A stretch of DNA of 51,178 bases from assembly GCA_022567155.1 (NCBI GenBank), contig JADFHN010000023.1:1-51178 (forward strand), written 5' to 3'. The notes beneath the pieces are model-generated. The model was given only the letters and a program-made list of their open reading frames with translations, had not been told where the DNA came from and ran no database searches. The DNA is from Bacteroidota bacterium (GTDB lineage: Bacteria > Bacteroidota > Bacteroidia > Cytophagales > Cyclobacteriaceae). Every line of letters starts with the position of its first letter. Position 1 is the stretch's first letter. Below, piece by piece: positions 26,601 through 33,265 of the stretch. Made by a program: the position numbers and the translations under genes.

Positions 26601-27213
26601 TACGTATTTTTGCACATGCCCTCCGGATGAATATGAGAATTACAAGAATAAGATTATACATGTAGGGGGAATCGTAACCAAATACACCGAGCGGTACACC
26701 AAGACCGGCAATCCTTTCGGATTGTTTTCTATTGAAGACTTTAAGGGCGTGCTGGACATGGCCATGTTTGGCGAGGAGTATTTAAAATACAGGCATTTTC
26801 TTTACCCCGGCAACTTCCTTTATCTCACCGGAAAGGTAGAGGAACGATATAACCAACCTGGCGTATGGGAATTCAGGCCGAGAGTTATACAACTCTTGAA
26901 TGATATACGCGAAAATTTGAGCAAAGAACTGGAAATTACCATTGATATTACTGACCTGAACGAACATCTTTTAAATGAGCTTGAGGCAGTAATCATTAAT
27001 TCGCCGGGAAAATGCAACCTTAAAATTCAGCTAACAGATATTGAAAGCGGAATCAAAACAGAATTACTATCAAAAAAGTATCTGATAAACCCTGATAACG
27101 AATTATTTAATGCTCTAAATCAATTTGAAAGCCTGAAAGTAAACCTTTTGGGAAGGAAAATTGAAGTTCCTAAAAATCATACGCCTGAGTTTAAAAAATA
27201 TGTTAAGGTATAA
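23656..27213 (+). CDS. dnaE: DNA polymerase III subunit alpha
   Basis: Replicative polymerase of 1185 aa. N-terminal PHP domain (FIHLHSHTQFSLLDGAAS, ALTDHGNMFGAF), then the C-family polymerase core with MIGPGRGSAAGSVVAYAIG and the catalytic acidic motif MPDIDTDFDDEGR near residues 411-423, GTFQFESAGMR, and YGFNRSHSAAYSVVAYQTAY; helix-hairpin-helix (RLKFTVNKKGEIRFGLGAIK region) and OB-fold (VGGIVTKYTERYTKTGNPFG, FRPRVIQLLN) domains follow. The beta-clamp-binding region is not distinguished. Length is typical for the Bacteroidota form. No intein is seen. It starts at ATG 23656, without Shine-Dalgarno. Confidence 0.98.
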   Translation: MPEFIHLHSHTQFSLLDGAASITAIMKKAKEDNMKAVALTDHGNMFGAFKFVAEASKFNIKPIIGCEFYLVKDRTRHKFSKEEKDKRYHQLLLAKNKKGYENLTRLCSLGYIEGMYSKWPRIDKSLVEKYHEGLIATSCCLAAEIPQTILHKSEEKAEELLTWWLDLFGEDFYIELQRHDLEEQDKVNTTLLRFAKKYNIKTIATNDSHYVDQDDYNAHDILLCINTGELQSKPIWKGNGSGGKEFRFGFPNDQFYFKTQEEMGRLFHDIPEALDNTLEISDKVETLELKRDVLLPNFPLPPGFNNADEYLQHITFEGAKSPKRYSEITAEVEERINHELSIIKHMGFAGYFLIVADLINAGRQLGVMIGPGRGSAAGSVVAYAIGITNIDPIKYNLLFERFLNPERISMPDIDTDFDDEGRQKVIDYVVDKYGYNQVAQIITFGTMAAKMAIRDVARVCDLPLSVSNVLAKLVPERPGITLEQAYKEVPELAEIRKGKDKRAEVLKLAEKLEGSVRNTGIHAAGVIIAPSNLTNYIPVSTSKDSNLLVTQFDGKFIEDAGMLKMDFLGLKTLTIIKDTIRMIKQSRKIEVDIDTIPFDDKKTFELYQKGDTVGTFQFESAGMRKYMQVLKPTDLEDLIAMNALYRPGPMDFIPNFIDRKHGKEKVEYPHPLLEPILKNTYGIMVYQEQIMQTAQVLAGYSLGQADLLRRAMGKKKKSEMERQREIFVKGAREKNNIDREKAEEVFTVMEKFAAYGFNRSHSAAYSVVAYQTAYLKAHYPAEYMASVLTNNQSNIDKITFFMDECRKQNLKVLGPEINESRLKFTVNKKGEIRFGLGAIKGTGEAAVEAIISERDKNGPFTDIFDFASRVNLRTVNKKTFESIAMAGAFDCFPDFNRRQYLEKPENIDASLIELAIKFGNKAQVEKNASQHSLFGEAGNSMISKPKYPPMEPYSDIEKLKIEKEVVGFYISGHPLDQFRIDLTYFCTCPPDEYENYKNKIIHVGGIVTKYTERYTKTGNPFGLFSIEDFKGVLDMAMFGEEYLKYRHFLYPGNFLYLTGKVEERYNQPGVWEFRPRVIQLLNDIRENLSKELEITIDITDLNEHLLNELEAVIINSPGKCNLKIQLTDIESGIKTELLSKKYLINPDNELFNALNQFESLKVNLLGRKIEVPKNHTPEFKKYVKV

Positions 27214-27227
27214 GGAACAATTTCTTA

Positions 27228-27235
27228 TATATTTG
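27228..27235 (+). promoter_or_regulatory. Candidate -7 box of trxA
   Basis: TATATTTG, an exact TAnnTTTG, lies in the dnaE-trxA gap, 51 nt before the trxA ATG. No good TTG is found at the -33 position. Confidence 0.4.
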
Positions 27236-27286
27236 CGTTTCGGTACAAAGTAAATTCTATTTATTTAACGATTAAGTAATTTTGAG

Positions 27287-27610
27287 ATGAGTAAACCAGT
27301 AGAAATCACTGACGATAATTTTGAAGAAATTATTAATTCTGAAAAGCCCGTAATGGTAGACTTTTGGGCAGAGTGGTGCGGACCTTGTAAAATGATCAGC
27401 CCTGTAGTAGAAGAGATGGCAGGAGAATACGACGGGAAAGCAGTGATCGGCCAAGTTGATGTGGATAATAACCCGGGAGTGTCTGCCAAGTTTGGCATCC
27501 GGAGTATTCCGACGCTTTTGTTTTTCAAGAACGGAGAGATTGTGGATAAACAAATCGGTGCGGTTCCAAAAACCGTATTAACAAGTAAGCTTGAAGCGCA
27601 ATTGGATTAG
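27287..27610 (+). CDS. trxA: Thioredoxin
   Basis: Small thiol-disulfide reductant of 107 aa. The active site WCGPCK (within FWAEWCGPCKMIS) and the cis-proline context RSIPTLLFFKNGE are complete. There is no signal peptide, so it is cytoplasmic. It follows dnaE after 73 bp, has a promoter-like box in the gap, and ends in a clear intrinsic terminator. Confidence 0.97.
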   Translation: MSKPVEITDDNFEEIINSEKPVMVDFWAEWCGPCKMISPVVEEMAGEYDGKAVIGQVDVDNNPGVSAKFGIRSIPTLLFFKNGEIVDKQIGAVPKTVLTSKLEAQLD

Positions 27611-27642
27611 ACCCCCGAATTTTTAACATAATTCTTTTATTG

Positions 27643-27670
27643 AAGTCCTGAATATGTCAGGACTTTTTTT
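27643..27670 (+). terminator. Intrinsic terminator of trxA
   Basis: AAGTCCTGA (27643-27651), a 5-nt loop, TCAGGACTT (27657-27665) and a run of seven T (27664-27670). It also reaches the end of the convergent DUF3592 gene. Confidence 0.85.
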
Positions 27671-28256
27671 ATACACGTTTTGCAAAGAAGAGGATCAGCA
27701 ACCCAATTAGTACAAAGACAAATCCAAGTACTCCTATAATTGTTGGAAAAAGATATAATTCACGAAATGAATCGATAAATGCATCTTCAGGAGAAGCCGG
27801 ATCAACGTATAATTTTACCGGATCACCCGTTTTATATGCCGGAGGCGAAGAATAAACACCTGAAGTATATGATAGGCTGTCGTCCCTCCAGGTATATACC
27901 ACTACAGGCGCTGCCCCGCCCTCACCAACATCAACAATCAAATGTGCCACCCTGCCTTCCACCGTTGTCCAGTCTGTCTTTTTGCCATGTGTATCCAGAA
28001 AAAAATAACTCGCTGCAATTAACAGAATGATGCCGGCGATACTCAATATCCAGCCCGCCATCCGGATACCGAAAGTTGAATTATCGCGATCGGTTATTAA
28101 TGTATCAACTGATTTTGACAAACTTTCGGCCTCCATATCCGCTTCTTCTGATGAAAAACCATACTGGTCAGTCAGAAGCTTCAGGACCTCCGTTTTTCTT
28201 CCCTGTTGCATCAATGTGGCTAAATTAATCCTTTGTTGTTTGCTCAGATGGGCCAT
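27669..28256 (-). CDS. DUF3592-like membrane protein
   Basis: 195-aa protein with two hydrophobic helices (GWILSIAGIILLIAASYFFL and LFPTIIGVLGFVFVLIGLLI) flanking a small extracytoplasmic beta domain (WTTVEGRVAHLIVD, PVVVYTWRDDSLSYTSGV, YKTGDPVKLYVDPASPEDA), the pattern of DUF3592 proteins. The N-terminal about 75 residues are helical (QQRINLATLMQQGRKTEVLK) and cytoplasmic. Function unknown. Start: Met at 28256 (MAHLSKQQR) is preferred over the longer frame to 28289. It converges with trxA. Confidence 0.8.
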   Translation of the reverse strand: MAHLSKQQRINLATLMQQGRKTEVLKLLTDQYGFSSEEADMEAESLSKSVDTLITDRDNSTFGIRMAGWILSIAGIILLIAASYFFLDTHGKKTDWTTVEGRVAHLIVDVGEGGAAPVVVYTWRDDSLSYTSGVYSSPPAYKTGDPVKLYVDPASPEDAFIDSFRELYLFPTIIGVLGFVFVLIGLLILFFAKRV

Positions 28257-28419
28257 ATACTCTTCGTTTTCAATTATCAAAATTAGCACCTGGAGAAGTT
28301 ATATAAAACTCCCGGAATATAATTTTATCTTAATATTCAATATGATGGAGTAAAAACCTAAATTCCAGCCTTAAAGGATTTGCTCAAACACGACCTGTGT
28401 GTAATGATTAAATATTGTC

Positions 28420-28450
28420 AACGGAAAATCACCTCTTCCGTTAATGAGGT
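28420..28450. other. Hairpin with possible pseudoknot pairing
   Basis: AACGGAA (28420-28426) pairs with TTCCGTT (28436-28442). The loop contains ACCTC (28431-28435), which is complementary to GAGGT (28446-28450) just downstream. This lies in the 254-bp gap before the pruA terminator. Function unknown; it may be chance. Confidence 0.3.
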
Positions 28451-28473
28451 CGTTTCGGTGGATGCCTTAAAAT

Positions 28474-28516
28474 AAAAAAAGCCCTGCTGTAGTGCGTTTC
28501 AATACTATTGCAGGGA
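28474..28516 (-). terminator. Intrinsic terminator of pruA
   Basis: On the minus strand CCCTGC (28515-28510) and GCAGGG (28487-28482) form the stem, with weaker inner pairing (ATAGT with ACTA), followed by a T-run complementary to 28474-28480. It is about 28 nt beyond the pruA stop. Confidence 0.75.
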
Positions 28517-28543
28517 CTTTTACAAACTAAGTGCATGATTCTG

Positions 28544-30169
28544 TTAATCCATAAACGGGTACCTGTAATCGGTAGGTGGTACAAACGTCTCTTTGATCGT
28601 GCGCTGTGATACCCATCGCTGAAGGTTCAGTTTTGACCCGGCTTTGTCATTGGTACCCGAAGCTCTTGCACCTCCAAAAGGCTGTTGTCCAACCACTGCG
28701 CCGGTAGGTTTGTCATTGATATAAAAGTTCCCTGCTGAGTTTACCAGCGCCTGACTGGCCCTTTCGGAAGCATAGCGGTCTTGTGAAAAAATGGATCCTG
28801 TTAATGCATACGGCGAGGTATTATCTACAAGTTTTAATGTTTCTTCAAAATTATCCGCCTTGTAAATATAAATAGTAATCACTGGTCCGAATATTTCTTC
28901 ACGCATAGTGATATATCCTGGATCGTTAGTAAGTAATACAGTTGGCTCAATAAAATAACCGGTCGATTTATCACAACCTCCCCCTGAAATCACTTCTACG
29001 TTATTGTCAGCTTTTGCCCCTTCGATATAACCACATATTTTATCAAAGGCTTTTTCATCGATTACTGCATTGAAGAAGTTTGTGAAGTCTTCCACACCGC
29101 CCATTTTGATACTTTTTATATCGTCGAGGAGTTTCTGTTTAATTTCCGGCCACAGGTTGTCCGGAATATATGCCCGTGAGGCAGCCGAACATTTCTGGCC
29201 CTGGTATTCGAATGCTCCACGGATGATGGCTGTGGCAACGGCTTTCGGATCCGCTGATTTATGAGCTACAATAAAATTTTTTCCTCCAGTTTCACCAACG
29301 ATCCTCGGATAGGATTTATATGTTACAATATTGTTCCCGATCGTTTTCCATATATGTTGAAATACACCGGTGCTTCCGGTAAAGTGGATCCCTGCAAAAT
29401 CAGGGTGTTTGAAGATAACATCTCCTGCCACGGGACCACTCACATACATAAGATTGATTACACCGTCTGGTAATCCGGCTTCCCGGAATATCTGCATCAG
29501 CATATTGGCTGAATAGATCGCAGAATTTGCTGGTTTCCAAACCACCGTATTGCCCATAAGCGCCGGTGCGGTTGGCAAATTACCCGCTATGGAAGTAAAA
29601 TTGAATGGCGTCAGGGCAAAAACAAAGCCCTCCAAAGGACGGTGTTCAATACGGTTCCATACTCCCGGTGAAGATTCAGGCTGTTCTGCATAGATCTCCG
29701 ACATAAACTGAACATTGTACCTGAAAAAATCTGCGAGTTCGCAAACCGCATCAATTTCTGCCTGAAAAGGGGTTTTTGACTGCGCCAGCATGGTGGCCGC
29801 GTTCAGTTTTGCACGGTATGGTCCCGTAATCAGATCTGCTGCTTTAAGAAAAATGCTTGCACGATGATCCCAGGCCATATTTGCCCACATATCTTTAGCA
29901 CTCATTGCGGCATTGATCGCCTGCTCTACATGCGTGGCATCACCCGCATGATAGTAACCCAATACATGTTGATGGTCGTGGGGTGGATGCATGGCAACTT
30001 TTTTGTCCGATCTTACTTCTTCACCTCCGATATACATGGGCGCCTCCACTTCTGTCTCCCTTGCTTCCGCAATGGCATTCAGCAAGGTTTCCCTCTCGGG
30101 AGACCCGGGTGCATAACTCAATACCAGTTCGTTTTTGGGTACCGGCACATTGAAAAATCCTGTAGCCAT
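28544..30169 (-). CDS. pruA: L-glutamate gamma-semialdehyde (1-pyrroline-5-carboxylate) dehydrogenase
   Basis: NAD-dependent aldehyde dehydrogenase of 541 aa oxidising glutamate semialdehyde to glutamate, the second step of proline degradation. Motifs: FALTPFNFTSIAGNLP, GNTVVWKPANSA, GIHFTGSTGVF (NAD loop), the general base Glu in VGETGGKNF, the nucleophile Cys in YQGQKCSAASRAY, and FGPVITIYIY near the C-terminus. It is the stand-alone form, without the PutA proline dehydrogenase domain. Downstream of an arsR-HAD pair on the same strand (60 bp gap), with its own promoter-like box at 30213-30220. Confidence 0.95.
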   Translation of the reverse strand: MATGFFNVPVPKNELVLSYAPGSPERETLLNAIAEARETEVEAPMYIGGEEVRSDKKVAMHPPHDHQHVLGYYHAGDATHVEQAINAAMSAKDMWANMAWDHRASIFLKAADLITGPYRAKLNAATMLAQSKTPFQAEIDAVCELADFFRYNVQFMSEIYAEQPESSPGVWNRIEHRPLEGFVFALTPFNFTSIAGNLPTAPALMGNTVVWKPANSAIYSANMLMQIFREAGLPDGVINLMYVSGPVAGDVIFKHPDFAGIHFTGSTGVFQHIWKTIGNNIVTYKSYPRIVGETGGKNFIVAHKSADPKAVATAIIRGAFEYQGQKCSAASRAYIPDNLWPEIKQKLLDDIKSIKMGGVEDFTNFFNAVIDEKAFDKICGYIEGAKADNNVEVISGGGCDKSTGYFIEPTVLLTNDPGYITMREEIFGPVITIYIYKADNFEETLKLVDNTSPYALTGSIFSQDRYASERASQALVNSAGNFYINDKPTGAVVGQQPFGGARASGTNDKAGSKLNLQRWVSQRTIKETFVPPTDYRYPFMD

Positions 30170-30212
30170 ATTACTTAATTGTTTTCAGTTTAAACCTCTA
30201 ATTTACAGGCGG

Positions 30213-30220
30213 CAAAACTA
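30213..30220 (-). promoter_or_regulatory. Candidate -7 box of pruA
   Basis: TAGTTTTG on the minus strand (30220-30213) matches TAnnTTTG and lies 44 nt upstream of the start codon. No -33 TTG is seen, so this may only be a weak internal promoter. Confidence 0.35.
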
Positions 30221-30229
30221 ATGATTTAC

Positions 30230-30934
30230 CTACACATTTAGTAGGATACCCGACAACTCAAAAAGGTGATTTATCTCGTGTGTGACTTCCAGGTCATGAG
30301 TTATTTTACCCGGATTGAAAAATACCTGTTCCATGCCCACACCGCGCGCTCCCTGAATGTCCGTAATGAGATTATCGCCAATCATAACCGATTCCGATGC
30401 TTTTGCATTTGCTGCCTCCATGGCAAATAAAAATATACCTGGATCAGGTTTTTGGGCATTCGCCCGTTCGGACGTTACTACTTCCTGGAAATACATTTCA
30501 AGGCCTGAATATTTTAATTTGGTTGCCTGTATTTCTTCAAAGCCATTGGTAATAATATGCATACTGTAGTGCTTTGAAAGCGCTTCCAGTATCTCATCTG
30601 CATGATCGATCAGTTTACCCTTTTTCGGACTTTCATAAATAAAGCTTTTCTGCAGCGCAGCTACATCTTCATGTCCATCAACACCAAGCCTTTCAAAAAT
30701 CAGCGGAAACCGGTCTTGCCGGATCTTATCCTTATCGATTAGCCTTTTATCAAATTTTCTCCACAACTCCCTGTTGGTTCTGAAAAACTCAGCCACAAAA
30801 TCGTCCGCTGTCAGATCACCATTTGTGCCTAGCTCAAATTTTTCAAACAACTCAATAAGTGTATCTACAGCATTCGCCTTATAATCCCACAAGGTTTCGT
30901 CAAGATCGAAGAAAAGGTGCTTGTATTTTTTCAC
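30230..30934 (-). CDS. HAD-family hydrolase, YjjG-like (nucleotidase)
   Basis: Haloacid dehalogenase superfamily phosphatase of 234 aa. Motif I is FFDLDETLWDY (Asp10 and Asp12), motif II lies in MHIITNGFEE, the catalytic Lys in NAQKPDPGIF, and motif IV in VMIGDNLITDIQGA. The cap arrangement and the N-terminus match the YjjG group of noncanonical pyrimidine nucleotidases; the substrate is unproven. It is between arsR (4-nt gap) and pruA, on the same strand. Confidence 0.93.
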   Translation of the reverse strand: MKKYKHLFFDLDETLWDYKANAVDTLIELFEKFELGTNGDLTADDFVAEFFRTNRELWRKFDKRLIDKDKIRQDRFPLIFERLGVDGHEDVAALQKSFIYESPKKGKLIDHADEILEALSKHYSMHIITNGFEEIQATKLKYSGLEMYFQEVVTSERANAQKPDPGIFLFAMEAANAKASESVMIGDNLITDIQGARGVGMEQVFFNPGKITHDLEVTHEINHLFELSGILLNV

Positions 30935-30938
30935 GCGT

Positions 30939-31322
30939 TCACGATTTCCATTTTATAGTTTCCAACTTGTTTACAGCCAGTTCACGATTCGACAGTAATG
31001 TCTGATGGATCTGCTGATCATTCATGATCACATGGTCTTTATTTAAATAAAGAAAAACCTGAGAAATGATTTCAAATACTTCATCTTTTAAATAATAGAA
31101 TACCCATTGACCGCGTTTTCTGACTGAAACAATTCCGGAGTTTTTAAGGTAAGCAAGATGGCGGGCGGTTTTTGTTTGTGTAAAATCAAGGATGAGTTCC
31201 ATGTCAGATATAGTTAGTTCATTATTATTATACAAAAGAAATAAAATTCTGATGCGGGCTTCATCAGAAAGGGCTTTAAAAAGCTGGGTACCAAAGGATA
31301 GGTTAAATCTTTTGAGTTTCAT
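30939..31322 (-). CDS. ArsR/SmtB-family winged-helix repressor
   Basis: DNA-binding regulator of 127 aa with a winged helix: LFKALSDEARIRILFLLY, then the recognition helix TQTKTARHLAYLKNSGIVSV and the wing KRGQWVFYYLKD. The ELCVCD-type metal-binding motif of helix 3 is replaced by MELILDFTQ, so a classical metal site is absent; the ligand is unknown. ATG 31322 (MKLKRFNLS) fits the family; the frame upstream to 31385 does not. It opens the arsR-HAD-pruA operon and is divergent from the CarboxypepD_reg gene. Confidence 0.9.
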   Translation of the reverse strand: MKLKRFNLSFGTQLFKALSDEARIRILFLLYNNNELTISDMELILDFTQTKTARHLAYLKNSGIVSVRKRGQWVFYYLKDEVFEIISQVFLYLNKDHVIMNDQQIHQTLLSNRELAVNKLETIKWKS

Positions 31323-31392
31323 ATTGTCAGGATAAAAGTATAAAATTTGTGGCGCAATTGATATCTTTGAAAAAGATAACTTCATTTAAACG

Positions 31393-32019
31393 TTGAGATT
31401 TTTCGGAATTATATCGGTATTAGTGCTTCTGACGACTATTCTTATCTCGCAGCAGGCTTTTTCGCAAAAGAAGGAACAGGAAAGTATCGTACAGTTTTCG
31501 GGTATCGTGACAGGTGAAAACCAGGCTCAGCTTCCCGGCGTCCATATTTATGTTCCTAAAAGCGGAAGGGGAACAACTTCCAATATTTACGGATATTTTT
31601 CAATGGCTGTTTTGGTAGGCGATAGCATGGTATTCAGTTCGGTAGGGTACGAAAAATACAGCCTCGTGATTCCCGGTGGAAATGAAAGGGTGAATGTACT
31701 TGTCAATATGATTGTAGATACTACCTATCTTGAAAATGTAGATATTATGCCATTTTTATCCGAAGAAAATTTCAAGCTGGCCATTCTTGCCTTGGAGCTA
31801 CCTGATGTAGATGAAGAGATCTATTCGCGACTCGACGGTGCAGCTTTAGCCATGATGATACAGAATGCGCCCTACGATGCGGCAATGAATGCCCGGTACT
31901 ATCTCAAGCAGCAAATTTATTACCAGCAGGATAAATTTATGCCCCGAAGCAATCCACTTCTGAATCCGTTTGCCTGGGCACAGTTTTTCAAGTCCCTGAA
32001 AAAAGACAAAAAAAAATAA
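31393..32019 (+). CDS. Secreted CarboxypepD_reg-like protein
   Basis: 208-aa protein with a signal peptide (start TTG at 31393; hydrophobic SVLVLLTTILISQQAFSQ) and a carboxypeptidase regulatory-like beta domain (SGIVTGENQAQLPGVHIYVP, GTTSNIYGYFSM, VFSSVGYEKY). The C-terminal 80 residues are helical and end in a Lys-rich tail (FFKSLKKDKKK). This pattern is frequent in Bacteroidota periplasmic proteins of unknown role. TTG start is supported by the absence of any nearer ATG before the signal. A -7-like TATCTTTG lies at 31362-31369. Confidence 0.8.
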   Translation: MRFFGIISVLVLLTTILISQQAFSQKKEQESIVQFSGIVTGENQAQLPGVHIYVPKSGRGTTSNIYGYFSMAVLVGDSMVFSSVGYEKYSLVIPGGNERVNVLVNMIVDTTYLENVDIMPFLSEENFKLAILALELPDVDEEIYSRLDGAALAMMIQNAPYDAAMNARYYLKQQIYYQQDKFMPRSNPLLNPFAWAQFFKSLKKDKKK

Positions 32020-32087
32020 TTCCATGTAGTTTACCAATGCTTCGTAGCAACCGGTATGCATTCGAAAACATGTATCTTTTCCGATCA

Positions 32088-32180
32088 TTATAATAAAATC
32101 ATGATGATTATTAGTATTGCAAGTAATAGATAAATTGAAGCAATCAACAATTTGTAAAAATTATATTCCCGCTTTCTCAT
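32088..32180 (-). CDS. Small single-helix membrane protein with strong Shine-Dalgarno
   Basis: 30-aa ORF, MRKREYNFYKLLIASIYLLL followed by a run of Ile, Leu and Met to the stop. A basic N-terminus leads into one hydrophobic helix of about 20 residues, so it is a predicted inner-membrane peptide with a positive-inside N-tail. GGAGGA sits at the right distance upstream of ATG 32180 (minus strand), a rare feature in this window. No homologue is recognised. Too short for routine gene finders. The surrounding gap 32020-32531 shows no other gene; a palindromic or coding signal is otherwise not seen in it before the tRNA promoter. Confidence 0.55.
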   Translation of the reverse strand: MRKREYNFYKLLIASIYLLLAILIIIMILL

Positions 32181-32481
32181 GATGTCCTCCTTTCAACTTT
32201 AGTTCTTTACCATATGTAAAGCAGAGGGTGTGCCAAAACATAAAAAAGCATTTAAATGGCATTCAGGGTATATTTTAAGATTTTAAATTACATAAATTAG
32301 TCCCGTTTTGGGTATTAAATCTCTTTTTGGGAATTTTGAGGATGTAGGTATTTTTAAAATGACCAGACAACTGGCGTGCATATTATGAACGGATAGGTGA
32401 CATATTCCTGTCATAATTCCAGGGTCAGTTAAGATAAGTATCAAAAAGCTGGATATTTAAAATTCTTAGCTTACACATTTG

Positions 32482-32512
32482 TTGATGTTTTAACCATGAC
32501 AGGTTAATTTTG
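32482..32512 (+). promoter_or_regulatory. Promoter of the tRNA-Pro gene
   Basis: TTG (32482-32484), 20 nt, TAATTTTG (32505-32512): an exact Bacteroidota consensus. The tRNA begins 20 nt beyond the box. Confidence 0.75.
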
Positions 32513-32531
32513 CGTTTCCGAATTTTAGTAA

Positions 32532-32606
32532 CGGGATGTAGCGCAGTCAGGTTAGCGCACTTCGTTAGGGACGAAGGGGCCGCTGGTTCGAATCCAGTCA
32601 TCCCGA
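32532..32606 (+). tRNA. tRNA-Pro (anticodon AGG)
   Basis: Full cloverleaf: acceptor CGGGATG (32532-32538) with CATCCCG (32599-32605), D-arm GCGC/GCGC, anticodon stem CTTCG/CGAAG (32560-32576) with loop TTAGGGA, 5-nt variable loop, T-arm with GGTTCGAATCC, and discriminator A. The anticodon is AGG (32567-32569), reading CCU. The body closely matches E. coli proline tRNAs (CTTCGTTCGGGACGAAG in the CGG isoacceptor), supporting proline identity. CCA is not encoded. It is flanked by its own promoter and terminator. Confidence 0.92.
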
Positions 32607-32618
32607 CACCGAAGCAGA

Positions 32619-32639
32619 AGTCACGAAAGTGGCTTTTTT
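32619..32639 (+). terminator. Intrinsic terminator of tRNA-Pro
   Basis: AGTCAC (32619-32624), loop GAAA, GTGGCT (32629-32634, with one G-T pair), then T-run 32634-32639 and a further T-tract. Confidence 0.75.
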
Positions 32640-32754
32640 CTTTTTGGGGAGATAACGGAACTTGTTCCAGGTATCGGAACCAAAAATAAAAAGTATGCCG
32701 AAGGCATTGCTTCGGTGTTGTATCCCATCAAAGGATCGCCGACCGAAGGGAGGC

Positions 32755-32771
32755 AATCCAGTCATCCCGAC
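32755..32771. repeat. Copy of the tRNA-Pro 3' end (att-like)
   Basis: AATCCAGTCATCCCGAC at 32755-32771 is identical to 32591-32607, the T-arm and acceptor end of the tRNA. The two copies are 164 bp apart. Such duplications usually mark integration of an element at a tRNA gene, but no recombinase is seen between or near them. Confidence 0.8.
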
Positions 32772-33091
32772 TTCGCCCACCGAAGTTCCATAAGAACGAA
32801 GGTGGGCATTTTAGTGAAAACAGCATTCCATTCACTCTTTTGTGGGCTACGTCGGACAAGCCCGACTTCGCCCACCGAAGTTCCATAAGAACGAAGGTGG
32901 GCATTTTAGTGAAAACAGTATTCCATTCACTCTTTTGTGGGCTACGCCGGACAAGCCCGACTTCGCCCACCGAAGTTCCATAAGAACGAAGGTGGGCATT
33001 TTAGTGAAAACAGTATTCCATTCACTCTTTTGTGGGCTACGTCGGACAAGCCCGACTTCGCCCACCGAAGTTCCATAAGAACGAAGGTGGA
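32771..33091. repeat. 95-bp tandem repeat, three full copies and a partial one
   Basis: Copies start at CTTCGCCCACCGAAG: 32771, 32866, 32961 and, truncated, 33056. Copies are nearly identical, differing at a few bases (C/T changes). Each unit contains GCCCACC-GAA-GTTC-CATAA-GAAC-GAA-GGTGGGC (a hairpin with a symmetric GAA/GAA internal loop), AGTGAA pairing with TTCACT, and GGGCT pairing with AGCCC. There are no unique spacers, so it is not CRISPR. The long ORFs drawn through it are translated repeats and are not counted as genes. Within the gap 32607-33265 the rest is repeats (32733-32759 and 33148-33213). Confidence 0.85.
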
Positions 33092-33147
33092 CTTCGTACA
33101 CCGCAGTTCGATCAGAATCAAGGTGAGGTTTAATAATAAAATAGTAA

Positions 33148-33213
33148 AAAGTGCTTTACTTTATGAGTCTTCTACTCAAAAACGGATCATCGAATGCAGT
33201 GAGGCAATCCTTT
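33148..33213. repeat. 66-bp direct repeat, left copy
   Basis: Matches 35827-35892 at 56 of 66 positions with no gap and in the same orientation. It includes CACTCAAAAA-like and GGATC-N14-GGCAATC segments. The two copies flank the Ere-like gene. Confidence 0.8.
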
Positions 33214-33265
33214 TTTATGACTAGATCAGCAAAACACCCCATAATCGGTCAAGATTAGCACCAGT

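Noticed and set aside
31362-31369. Full promoter for the CarboxypepD_reg gene
   Set aside because: TATCTTTG fits the -7 box, but the only nearby TTG is 12 nt away, too close; kept only as a remark in the gene entry.
32771-33091. CRISPR array
   Set aside because: Units are contiguous and identical with no unique spacers, and there are no cas genes.
32598-33224. Overlapping ORFs of 60-95 codons on both strands through the repeat region
   Set aside because: They are translations of the 95-bp tandem repeat in different frames; the same peptide string recurs every 95 bp and no start or coding signal is present.
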